Below are positions 16,508-28,984 of a stretch of DNA of 64,000 nt, in pieces. How positions within the stretch are numbered: the first letter of the stretch is position 1; every line of letters starts with the position of its first letter. Under the pieces are notes generated by a model. The model was not told the DNA's origin and made no database searches. It was given only the letters and a program-made list of their open reading frames with translations. The position numbers and the translations under genes are program-made. Origin of the DNA: Holophagaceae bacterium (GTDB lineage Bacteria; Acidobacteriota; Holophagae; Holophagales; Holophagaceae); contig JADKJH010000003.1 of the NCBI GenBank assembly GCA_016722505.1, forward strand, positions 186,001 to 250,000, given 5' to 3'.

Positions 16508-17299
16508 TCAGCCCGCGCCGCCGCCGGTCGCTTCGGGCCGATAGGTGAGGCTGGCTTTAAGGTAGTCGCGGTTCATGCGGGCGATGTTCTCGACGCTGAT
16601 GCCTTTGGGGCATGCGGCTTCGCATTCGCCGTGGTTGGTGCAGGTGCCGAATTCCTCGGCGTCCATTTGGGCCACCATGTCACGCACCCGGATGTAGCGC
16701 TCGGGCTGGCCCTGAGGCAGCAGCGCAAGCTGGCTGACCTTGGCGGAGACGAAAAGCATGGCTGAAGCATTGGGGCAGGCGGCAACGCAAGCGCCGCAAC
16801 CGATGCAGGCGGCCGCATCCATGGCCAGATCCGCATTCTGTTTGGAGACCGGCAAGGAGTTGGCGTCTTGGGCTGAACCGGTGGGCGCGCTGATGAATCC
16901 CCCCGCGGCGATGATTCGATCGAAGGCAGCGCGATCCACAATCAAATCCCTTTGCACTGGGAAGGCCGCGGCGCGCCAGGGCTCGATGGCGATGGTGTCG
17001 CCGTCGTTGAAACTGCGCATGTGCAGCTGGCATGCGGTGGTGCGTTCCTTGGGGCCGTGGGGCCGGCCGTCAATGACCATGGAACAGGCGCCGCAGATGC
17101 CTTCGCGGCAATCGTGGTCGAAGGCGATGGGATCGGCGCCCTTGGTGATCAGGTCTTCGTTGACCACATCGAGCATTTCCAGGAACGACATCTCGGTGCT
17201 GATGCCCGGGGCTTCGTAGGTCTCAAATCCGCCCTCGGATTGGGCGTTTTTCTGGCGCCATACGTTGAGCTTCAGGTTTAGGTTCTTTTCTGAGGACAT
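16508..17299 (-). CDS. sdhB: Succinate dehydrogenase / fumarate reductase iron-sulfur subunit
   Basis: 263-residue iron-sulfur subunit that carries electrons from the flavoprotein to quinone. N-terminal 2Fe-2S ferredoxin domain with DCREGICGACSM and a further Cys in TTACQLHM; C-terminal alpha-helical domain with CIGCGACVAACPN (4Fe-4S) and CTNHGECEAACPK (3Fe-4S). Nine residues after CPNASAMLF the spacing matches the Wolinella/Bacillus-type enzymes. It is the last gene of sdhCAB, nine bases after sdhA, with GGAGCGACCG before the ATG. Direction of catalysis (succinate oxidation or fumarate reduction) cannot be read from sequence. Confidence 0.96.
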   Translation of the reverse strand: MSSEKNLNLKLNVWRQKNAQSEGGFETYEAPGISTEMSFLEMLDVVNEDLITKGADPIAFDHDCREGICGACSMVIDGRPHGPKERTTACQLHMRSFNDGDTIAIEPWRAAAFPVQRDLIVDRAAFDRIIAAGGFISAPTGSAQDANSLPVSKQNADLAMDAAACIGCGACVAACPNASAMLFVSAKVSQLALLPQGQPERYIRVRDMVAQMDAEEFGTCTNHGECEAACPKGISVENIARMNRDYLKASLTYRPEATGGGAG

Positions 17300-17308
17300 C
17301 GGTCGCTC

Positions 17309-19225
17309 CTACTTGTAGCTGCGCGTGGCGAGGTGGACGTTCTCGAAGACTAATGGCTCGATGTGGCGCACCGGAGTTTTGCCTTCACCTTGGTATTCCC
17401 ATGCCGCCACGTGGCAGAAATTCGCGTCGTCCCGCTGGGCTTCGCCATCCGGAGTCTGGGATTCCTCGCGGAAATGGCCGCCGCAGCTCTCGCGGCGCTC
17501 TAGGGCGTCCAGGCACATGAGCTCGGCCAGTTCGAAGAAATCCCCCACTCGGGCCGCATGTTCCAGCGACTGGTTCAACTCATCGCCGGCGCCTGGAATG
17601 AGCAGGTCGGACCAGAATTCCTCCCGCAGTTTGGGGATGAGCTCCAATGCTTTCTTCAGGCTTTCTTCGTTGCGGGCCATGCCGCAGTGTTCCCACATGA
17701 TCTTGCCCAGCTCGCGGTGGAAGTGGGTGGGCGTTCTCTTTCCTTTGATGGCCAAGAGCTTTTCGATCCGCGCCTTTACAGTGGCCTCGGCGGCCTGGAC
17801 GGCTGCGTGGGCTGTGGTCGGGTGTTCGCTGGGTTTCACGCCAGCCAGGTAATTGCCCACGGTGTAGGGAGCTACGAAATAGCCGTCCGCCAAGCCTTGC
17901 ATCAGGGCCGAAGCGCCCAGGCGGTTCGCGCCGTGGTCGCTGAAATTGGCTTCGCCCATGACGAAGAGCCCAGGGATGGTGCTCATCAGGTTGTAGTCCA
18001 CCCACAGGCCACCCATGGTGTAGTGGGCCGCCGGGTAGATGCGCATGGGTGTTTTGTAAGGGTTTTCGTCTGTGATGCGTTCATACATTTCGAAGAGGTT
18101 CCCGTACTTCTCTTCGATCGCGTGCATGCCCAAGCGCTTGATGGAATCCGCGAAGTCCAGGTAAACCCCAAGGCCCGTCTCTCCGACGCCCAGGCCGTTG
18201 TCGCAGGCTTCCTTGGCGGCCCGGGAGGCGATGTCGCGCGGCGCGAGGTTGCCGAAACTCGGATACTTGCGCTCCAGGTAGTAATCACGCTCGTCTTCGG
18301 GAATGTCATTGGGGGGGCGTTTGTCGCCGGGCTTCTTGGGCACCCAGATGCGGCCATCGTTCCGCAGGGATTCGGACATCAAGGTCAATTTCGATTGATG
18401 GTCGCCGGTGATGGGGATGCAGGTGGGATGGATCTGGGTGAAGCAAGGATTCGCGAAGGCGGCACCCTTCTTGTAGGCGCGCCAGATGGCCGTGGTGTTG
18501 CAGCCCATGGCATTGGTCGAAAGGTAGAAGACCGGGGCGTAGCCGCCGGTGGCCAGGCAGACCGCGTGAGCCAGGTGCGATTCGATTGCGCCCGTGACCA
18601 TATCGCGGGTGACGATGCCTTTGGCGACACCATCCACCAGGATGAGTTCCTGCATATCGTGGCGGGAATGCATCTTCACTTTGCCAAGGCCGATCTGCCG
18701 CTCAAGGGCCTGGTAGGCACCCAACAACAACTGCTGGCCCGTTTGCCCCCGGGCATAGAAAGTGCGCGACACCTGCGCGCCGCCGAAGGAGCGGTTGTCC
18801 AGCAGGCCGCCGTACTCGCGGGCGAAGGGCACGCCCTGGGCCACGCACTGGTCGATGATGTTCACGCTGACTTCTGCGAGCCGGTGCACGTTGGCTTCCC
18901 GGGCGCGGAAATCGCCGCCCTTCACCGTGTCGTAGAACAGGCGGAAGACGCTGTCGCCATCGTTGTGGTAGTTCTTCGCGGCGTTGATGCCGCCCTGGGC
19001 CGCGATGGAGTGCGCCCGGCGCGGGGAATCCTGGTAGCAGAAACAATCCACCTCATAGCCCAGCTCGGCCATGGAGGCGGCGGCGGAAGCTCCCGCCAGG
19101 CCGGAGCCCACCACGATGATCTTGTACTTGCGCTTGTTGGCGGGGTTCACCAACTTCATGTCGTTGCGGTATTTCTCCCACTTCTTTTCGAGTGGGCCCT
19201 CAGGGATGTTCGATTTCAGTTCCAT
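17309..19225 (-). CDS. sdhA: Succinate dehydrogenase / fumarate reductase flavoprotein subunit
   Basis: 638-residue FAD subunit that oxidises succinate (or reduces fumarate). The FAD-binding GSGLAGASAAASMAELGYEV lies at about 40-60; RAHSIAAQGGINA holds the His that covalently binds FAD; HPTCIPITGDHQSKLTL and RASRAAKEACD-like regions line the dicarboxylate site; GEANFSDHGANRLGASAL is the C-terminal FAD motif. The length, about 50 residues above the E. coli enzyme, and the cluster fit the Bacillus/epsilonproteobacterial type with a single di-haem anchor, which uses menaquinone; mqnC in this window agrees. Gaps to neighbours are nine bases on both sides, so one transcript is very likely. Confidence 0.96.
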   Translation of the reverse strand: MELKSNIPEGPLEKKWEKYRNDMKLVNPANKRKYKIIVVGSGLAGASAAASMAELGYEVDCFCYQDSPRRAHSIAAQGGINAAKNYHNDGDSVFRLFYDTVKGGDFRAREANVHRLAEVSVNIIDQCVAQGVPFAREYGGLLDNRSFGGAQVSRTFYARGQTGQQLLLGAYQALERQIGLGKVKMHSRHDMQELILVDGVAKGIVTRDMVTGAIESHLAHAVCLATGGYAPVFYLSTNAMGCNTTAIWRAYKKGAAFANPCFTQIHPTCIPITGDHQSKLTLMSESLRNDGRIWVPKKPGDKRPPNDIPEDERDYYLERKYPSFGNLAPRDIASRAAKEACDNGLGVGETGLGVYLDFADSIKRLGMHAIEEKYGNLFEMYERITDENPYKTPMRIYPAAHYTMGGLWVDYNLMSTIPGLFVMGEANFSDHGANRLGASALMQGLADGYFVAPYTVGNYLAGVKPSEHPTTAHAAVQAAEATVKARIEKLLAIKGKRTPTHFHRELGKIMWEHCGMARNEESLKKALELIPKLREEFWSDLLIPGAGDELNQSLEHAARVGDFFELAELMCLDALERRESCGGHFREESQTPDGEAQRDDANFCHVAAWEYQGEGKTPVRHIEPLVFENVHLATRSYK

Positions 19226-19234
19226 GGCGGACCC

Positions 19235-19909
19235 TTAGCGGACGAAGCCGGTGAGAACGGCGATGGGGAAAGAGATGTTGCCGCCGATCACCACGATGGT
19301 TAATAGCGTTGCGAGCCCATTGCGCAACCCGTTGTAGCGCGGATGGCTAAGGCCCAGAGTCTGAAGCATGGACCAGATCCCATGATGGATATGGGTGGAC
19401 AAGGCCACCATCGCGATGATGTAGAAAGCGGATACCCAGGGAACCTGGAACCCCGTCACCACGTTGTGGAAGACCTTGCCATGCTCGAAGCCTGGAAGGA
19501 TGTTGCCGATCGTCAAATGCAGCAGGTGGAAGATGATGAACGCCAGCACCACCACGCCGCTGACGCGCATCCATCTGGAACCGAAGGTCGAAGCATCGTA
19601 TTGCTGCTGCTGGTAGCCGATGGGACGGGCGGCGCGGTTCATGAGCGTGAGCCCGACCGCGGCCCAGACATGCAGGCCAGCGGCTGCCAGCAAGGAGGCG
19701 CGGGCGATCCAGATGCCGCTCCCATGCAGAAGCGTGCGCAGGAACTCGCCGTAGGTGTCCAGCGCATAGACGCCGTCATGGGCAGGGAGGTAGAGCTGCA
19801 GATTGCCGATCATGTGGACCACCACAAAGCCGATGAGCATGATGCCCGTTATGGCCATCACGATCTTCTTCCCTATGGACGATCCGAAAAATCCTGCTCC
19901 CGTTTGCAT
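19235..19909 (-). CDS. sdhC: Succinate dehydrogenase cytochrome b anchor subunit
   Basis: 224-residue membrane anchor with five hydrophobic helices, the single-subunit type B form. His residues placed to bind two haems are visible in the helices (for example VVHMIGNLQLYL, LHVWAAVGL, IFHLLHLTIG, STHIHHGIWSML). It docks SdhAB to the inner membrane and passes electrons to menaquinone. The strong site AGGAGGCTAG precedes the ATG. It is the first sdh gene, 63 bases after mdh on the same strand. Confidence 0.93.
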   Translation of the reverse strand: MQTGAGFFGSSIGKKIVMAITGIMLIGFVVVHMIGNLQLYLPAHDGVYALDTYGEFLRTLLHGSGIWIARASLLAAAGLHVWAAVGLTLMNRAARPIGYQQQQYDASTFGSRWMRVSGVVVLAFIIFHLLHLTIGNILPGFEHGKVFHNVVTGFQVPWVSAFYIIAMVALSTHIHHGIWSMLQTLGLSHPRYNGLRNGLATLLTIVVIGGNISFPIAVLTGFVR

Positions 19910-19972
19910 CTAGCCTCCTCGCAAATCCGAATTCCCAAATGCTCCAATGCGCCAATGGACGAATAAATCACA

Positions 19973-20906
19973 TTACAGCAGTGTCACAAGCTCCTTGACC
20001 GCCGCGATGCTCTTGTCGAGATTGGCCTGCTCTTCTGGCAGCAATTCGAGTTCGATGATCTGTTCCACGCCATCCTTGCCCAGCTTGGCCAGGACACCAA
20101 GGAAGAGGTCCTTCACGCCGTATTGCCCATTCAGGAGCACGGCGCAGGGAAGCAATTCCTTGCGGTCGTTGAGGATGGCATCCACCATCTCCACGGCGCT
20201 GGAAGACGGAGCGTAGTAGGCGCTGCCGGTCTTCAGGTAGTTCACGATCTCGATGCCGCCATTGCGGGTGCGGGTGGCGATGGCGTCGATGGTGGCCTTG
20301 TCCAGGAAGCGGTCCACGGGGATGCCGCTGATGGTGGCGTAGCGCATGAGGGGCACCATGGTGTCGCCGTGGCCGCCCAGCACGAAGGCCTGGACATTCT
20401 TCACGGAAACCTTGGCTGCGTCGGCGATGAAATGGCGCATGCGGGCGCCGTCGAGCACACCGGCCATACCGATGACACGGTGGCTCGGGAATCCAGATGC
20501 CTTGAGGGCCACGTGGCACATGGCATCCAGGGGATTGGAGACAACGATCATGATCGCTTCGGGGCTGTACTTGGCGACCTGCTCACACACGGCCTTCACG
20601 ATGCCCGCGTTGGTCTTCAACAGGTCATCGCGGCTCATGCCGGGCTTGCGCGGGAAGGCCCGCCGTGACGACCACGACATCGGAGCCAGCTGTGGCTTCG
20701 TAGCCGTTGGTGCCGACGATGGTCATGTCGAACCCTTCGACGGGCCCGGATTCCATCATGTCCAGCGCCTTGCCCTGGGGAATGCCCTCGGCGATGTCCA
20801 CCATCACCACATCCGCCAATCCTTTTTCGATGATGCGCTGGGCAGCGGTAGCGCCCACAAATCCCGCACCCACTACCGTAACCTTGCGCCGCCCACTGCG
20901 ATTCAT
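19973..20906 (-). CDS. mdh: Malate dehydrogenase, interrupted by one extra base
   Basis: NAD-dependent malate/lactate dehydrogenase family, LDH-like (type 3) malate dehydrogenase. The first part, from the ATG at 20906 (GGGAG upstream), has the NAD site VTVVGAGFVGATAAQRI and the Asp of VVMVDIAEG. The frame breaks after DVVVVTAGLP; the next family motif RKPGMSRDDLLKTNAGIV, with the substrate-binding Arg residues, lies in another frame and continues to VSNPLDAM, GMAGVLDGAR, the catalytic His in LGGHGDTMV and the stop at 19973. Removing one C from the CCC run (20652-20654 on plus) restores a normal 310-residue enzyme. As it heads the TCA genes sdhCAB, an error in the sequence seems likelier than loss. 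Confidence 0.9.
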
Positions 20907-21253
20907 GGCATCTCCCGATAAGTGAATGGCCCGGCCATTCCAAACGATCTAGGAGTACCACGGCAGGATGTCTTCAGAAAATCTAAATCCTGCCCAGGAC
21001 CCGGGAAGGGCCGCCAATTTCTCTAGACAATACGAGCATGCCCGGGGCTCGAGACGCATTGTGACGAAAGGCATTTTCCCCGGGAGGTCCTGGACCCTTG
21101 CGGCGCTTAGTCCGGGTTGGGTAAAGTAACGTTTCACCATGCCGATCACAGAAAGTCTGCGATTTCGTGCGGCTCTGTTTTATTTCTGGAGTTCCGGCCT
21201 CCATGTCCGCATGGACCGCCGCGACTAAACAATCAATATTGTTGGGAGGTTCA
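20907..21253. promoter_or_regulatory. Divergent intergenic region mdh / hppA with palindrome
   Basis: 347 bp without a gene that I can support. It contains a perfect palindrome GAATGGCC-C-GGCCATTC at 20924-20940, 18 bases before the mdh start, and a hairpin with GGCAGGA/TCCTGCC arms at 20962-20994. Both could serve in control of mdh-sdhCAB. The last 12 bases hold the GGGAGG site of hppA. No riboswitch class is recognisable to me. Confidence 0.45.
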
Positions 21254-23713
<2,460 letters not shown>

Positions 23714-23765
23714 GGGGCATCACGGCGCAGGGTGGCTTCTTTCGAACCCTCATCCGGGAACTGCA

Positions 23766-23794
23766 AAGGGGCGCCTCCGGGCGCTCCTTTTCCG
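23766..23794 (+). terminator. Probable Rho-independent terminator of hppA
   Basis: GGGGCGCC-TCCG-GGCGCTCC stem (one G-T pair) followed by TTTTCC, about 55 bases after the hppA stop. Confidence 0.6.
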
Positions 23795-23841
23795 TATGAT
23801 GGTGCTGTGAGACAGCGGTCAAGCCATTCGAGGAGCCCTTT

Positions 23842-25962
<2,121 letters not shown>

Positions 25963-25986
25963 CGAACCACTGGAGTTGCCAGAGCC

Positions 25987-26682
25987 ATGAGCGCCAAGAT
26001 CGAGCTGCCAAGAAGCCTCCTGGCGGGCTTAGTGGGCGTGGCGGCCCTCGCGGTGCTCGGAATCGTCTTTCTTCTGGGCCGGGAATCCGGACGCAGGCAT
26101 CTCGAAGAAGCCAGGACTGGACCGAGGATTTCCTCCCTTATGACACCCGTGGCGCCAGCTCAAGAACGTCCACTCACGCCGACGATCAGCAGAGGCGGAT
26201 CTCCCTCCTCCGAGATTCCACAGCCGGACCCGACGACACCCCCCGCCACCACGCCATCAGGAACGGCGATCCCCCCAGGCGATCCCGCCCGAGCCTTTGT
26301 GGCGGCCTATTTCCAGGCCGTCGAAGCCATCCAGAATCCTGCGAGCGGGGACCCTGAAACCATAGCCCAGCAAGTGGTGGCGGGCCTCGGCAAGGGGGAC
26401 ATTTCGGGCTTCGATGGCATGATCCAGCGGGCCGAGGCAACGCGAAATCGCTTATACGCCATCTTGCCGCCCCAGCCTTGCGCCGCCTATCACCGGGAGA
26501 GCCTCGCGAGCCTGGACGCGGGTCTGGGCTTGATGCGCGACGTGAAGCTGGCTCTCTCTGCCGCTGGGCAGGAGGCCGCGGCCATCCAGCTCGCAGATCG
26601 GGCCAATGCCCTGAAGGCCCGTACGGACGCGCTCCAACGGCAGGAACTTGCGCTGAAGCAGCGATACGGACTGATGAAGTAA
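25987..26682 (+). CDS. Hypothetical single-helix membrane protein
   Basis: 231 residues, function not recognised. One hydrophobic helix at about 10-32 (LLAGLVGVAALAVLGIVFLL) with a positive cytoplasmic side suggests an N-in inner-membrane anchor. Residues 45-105 are Pro/Ser/Thr-rich and probably disordered. Residues 105-230 are Ala-rich and helical (FVAAYFQAVEAI, AIQLADRANALKARTDALQR) and may form a helical bundle or short coiled coil outside the membrane. It follows ptrB by 24 bases and ends at a clear terminator at 26708, so it likely shares the ptrB transcript. Confidence 0.7.
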   Translation: MSAKIELPRSLLAGLVGVAALAVLGIVFLLGRESGRRHLEEARTGPRISSLMTPVAPAQERPLTPTISRGGSPSSEIPQPDPTTPPATTPSGTAIPPGDPARAFVAAYFQAVEAIQNPASGDPETIAQQVVAGLGKGDISGFDGMIQRAEATRNRLYAILPPQPCAAYHRESLASLDAGLGLMRDVKLALSAAGQEAAAIQLADRANALKARTDALQRQELALKQRYGLMK

Positions 26683-26707
26683 CTCAGCGTGGCTGATATC
26701 ATTCCTT

Positions 26708-26734
26708 AACGGCCCACCGGGCCGTTTCTTTTTG
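26708..26734 (+). terminator. Rho-independent terminator
   Basis: ACGGCCC-ACC-GGGCCGT stem followed by TTTCTTTTT, 26 bases after the hypothetical protein and just before prfC. Confidence 0.85.
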
Positions 26735-26738
26735 CTGG

Positions 26739-28313
26739 ATGCCCATGAATCTCTCTGAACAAATCGCCCGCCGTAGAACGTTTGCCATTATTTCCCATCC
26801 CGACGCGGGCAAAACCACATTGACTGAAAAGCTGCTGCTCTACGGCGGCGCCATTGATCGGGCGGGTTCGGTCAAGTCACGGGAAGGCGGCGCCGCGGCG
26901 CACTCCGACTGGATGAGCATCGAACAGGAGCGCGGCATTTCAGTGACTTCCGCCGCCATGCAGTTCGAGTACCAGGGCCACTGCATCAACCTGCTGGATA
27001 CGCCGGGCCACCAGGATTTCAGCGAGGACACCTACCGCGCGCTGACGGCGGCCGATTCGGTGGTGATGCTGCTCGACTGCGCCAAGGGCGTGGAAGAACA
27101 GACGAAAAAATTGTTCCGCGTGGCCAAGGAGCGCAACCTCCCGATCTTCACTTTCGTGAACAAACTGGACCGCCCCGGCCGTGAGCCGGTGGAACTGATT
27201 GATGAAGTCGAGGAGCTATTTGGTCTCCACGCGGTGCCCATGACGTGGCCCATCGGCAGTGGCACGGATTTCAAAGGTGTCTACGTGCGCGCCACTGGGC
27301 GAATCCAGCTCTTCGAGCGGGCCAAGGCCGGCCGCAAAGCCCGCATGGTGGGCGAGGGCAGCCTGGAAGATCCGGAAATCGTGGCGTTGCTTACAAAAGC
27401 AGAGCTTCAGCAACTCAAGGATGACGTGGACCTTATGAACCACGTGCTGCCGGCATTCGATCAATCTGAATTCTTGGCCGGGAAGCAGTCCCCCATGTTT
27501 TTTGGCAGCGCTGTGAACAATTTCGGCGTGGCGGATTTCCTGGACGAATTCCTGAACCTGGCGCCAGCGCCGGGTCCGCGGCCCCTCATGGACGGCGGCG
27601 CGGTGGATCCTGAAATGCCATTCACAGCCTTCGTTTTCAAGGTCCAGGCCAATATGAACAAGGCCCATCGTGATCGTGTGGCCTTCGCGCGCATCGTCAG
27701 CGGCCATTTCGAGCGGGGCATGGACGCGCTGCATGTGCGTGGGAAAAAGAGCATCAAGCTCAACTACCCGCACATGTTTTTCGGCCGGGAGCGGGAGATC
27801 GTGGATGAAGCCTGGCCCGGTGACATTCTGGGCCTCATCAATCCTGGGCTCTTCCGCATTGGGGATGTGCTCAGCGCTGCGGGTTCTATGGAATTCCACG
27901 CGGTGCCGAGATTCTCGCCTGAGCAGTTTTCATCCGTCCGCCTCGCCGACCCGGGTGCCCGCAAAGGTTTTTTGAAGGGTTTGGGGCAGATCGCCGAAGA
28001 GGGAGTGGTGCAGGTCTTCTGGCCCAAGGGCGGCGCACCCTTGCCGATCCTCGGCGCAGTGGGTCGGCTGCAATTCGAGGTGCTGGCCCATCGTCTGAAA
28101 GAAGAGTATGCCTGTCCGGTAGTCCTGGAATCCCGAGGCTTCCAGATGGCCCGCTGGCTGCGTGGAGGCTGGCCGGATCCCACGCGCTTTTGGGGCGAAC
28201 TGGTGGAGGACGGCGAAGGCAACCCAGCCGTGCTTTTCGAGAACGATTGGCAGCGGAGGACCACCGCGGAAAAAAACCCGGAAATCGAGCTCCTGGAGCA
28301 TCCACCGAAATGA
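26739..28313 (+). CDS. prfC: Peptide chain release factor 3
   Basis: 524-residue translational GTPase that recycles RF1/RF2 after termination. G1 in ISHPDAGKTTLTEKLL, G2/switch I region with SDWMSIEQERGISVTSAAM, G3 in LLDTPGHQDFSEDTYR, G4 in FVNKLDRPGRE; domain II and the RF3-specific C-terminal domain follow (GLGQIAEEGVVQVF, GAVGRLQFEVLAHRLKEEY). Length matches E. coli RF3 (529). Start ATG at 26739 or the next in-frame ATG at 26745; neither has a clear SD. Its stop codon lies inside the left arm of a 15-bp hairpin (28308-28350). Confidence 0.96.
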   Translation: MPMNLSEQIARRRTFAIISHPDAGKTTLTEKLLLYGGAIDRAGSVKSREGGAAAHSDWMSIEQERGISVTSAAMQFEYQGHCINLLDTPGHQDFSEDTYRALTAADSVVMLLDCAKGVEEQTKKLFRVAKERNLPIFTFVNKLDRPGREPVELIDEVEELFGLHAVPMTWPIGSGTDFKGVYVRATGRIQLFERAKAGRKARMVGEGSLEDPEIVALLTKAELQQLKDDVDLMNHVLPAFDQSEFLAGKQSPMFFGSAVNNFGVADFLDEFLNLAPAPGPRPLMDGGAVDPEMPFTAFVFKVQANMNKAHRDRVAFARIVSGHFERGMDALHVRGKKSIKLNYPHMFFGREREIVDEAWPGDILGLINPGLFRIGDVLSAAGSMEFHAVPRFSPEQFSSVRLADPGARKGFLKGLGQIAEEGVVQVFWPKGGAPLPILGAVGRLQFEVLAHRLKEEYACPVVLESRGFQMARWLRGGWPDPTRFWGELVEDGEGNPAVLFENDWQRRTTAEKNPEIELLEHPPK

Positions 28314-28352
28314 TCAAAGCCCAGGCAGGCTGCTCGGGCTTTGATCATTTTC
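28308..28352. terminator. Bidirectional terminator between prfC and a convergent gene
   Basis: Perfect 15-bp inverted repeat: AAATGATCAAAGCCC at 28308-28322 and GGGCTTTGATCATTT at 28336-28350, with a 13-base loop and T-runs on both strands. The prfC TGA (28311-28313) is inside the left arm. Confidence 0.85.
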
Positions 28353-28370
28353 GGTGTTGCTAGGCAGCCA

Positions 28371-28892
28371 TCAGAAGGTTGTCAGGTAACCCAGGCCCGA
28401 GACACTGATGCTGTCCCAAGTGGAGATGGCGAATGGTCCGTTGTTGGGGGATACGGAGACCTTCGGTTTCATGGTGCCCGCCACCACCAGCCCTACATCC
28501 GTATGCAGGTGGAAATTGAAGGAAAAGTTACCGGACGGGATCGTGAACGTCTCCCGGAGTTGGCCGTAGTAGTAGGTGTTCGACGCATCTGTCTGGGTGA
28601 GCTGGACACCCACCTGGAAGGGGTTGGCGCTGGTTCCGTAGCTTGTCGCGATGGACAGCTCGCGGACAATGAGGGCCTGGCCTGCAGGTATGGCGTTCCC
28701 TACCCAGGAGCCATCAGCACGCTGCATATACATGCCTGACATCTGGCCGTTGCCATCTCCGGGCGCCTTGAAGAAGGTGAGGTAGACGATCTGTTTGGAG
28801 GGCACATTGAGGTGGGTCGTTCCCTGGGCCATGGCTGGGAGCGCTGCCAGCGGTAGCGAGAGCAGGGTGCGGAGGAGGATGGACCTGAGCAT
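28371..28892 (-). CDS. Small secreted protein of unknown function
   Basis: 173 residues. Signal peptide at 1-22 (LLSLPLAALPAMAQG, cleavage after AMA). The mature part is rich in beta-forming and aromatic/polar residues (NTYYYGQLRETFTIPSGNF, FNFHLHTDVGLVVAG), suggesting a compact beta protein in the periplasm or outside the cell. No family recognised. GGAGACTAC precedes the ATG. It is convergent with prfC and 92 bases downstream of tldE's end on the same strand, so it may be a separate unit. Confidence 0.72.
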   Translation of the reverse strand: MLRSILLRTLLSLPLAALPAMAQGTTHLNVPSKQIVYLTFFKAPGDGNGQMSGMYMQRADGSWVGNAIPAGQALIVRELSIATSYGTSANPFQVGVQLTQTDASNTYYYGQLRETFTIPSGNFSFNFHLHTDVGLVVAGTMKPKVSVSPNNGPFAISTWDSISVSGLGYLTTF

Positions 28893-28984
28893 GTAGTCTC
28901 CAGTAAAAAGGTGAAGACTCAGGCTACTTCCCGCCTGCCCGGACTGAAGGTACCGGTTCGAATATTTTCCTTAGACCACTTCCA

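Noticed and set aside
23737..23760. T-loop-like GGGTTCGAA on the minus strand as a tRNA
   Set aside because: No acceptor, D or anticodon stems can be drawn around it.
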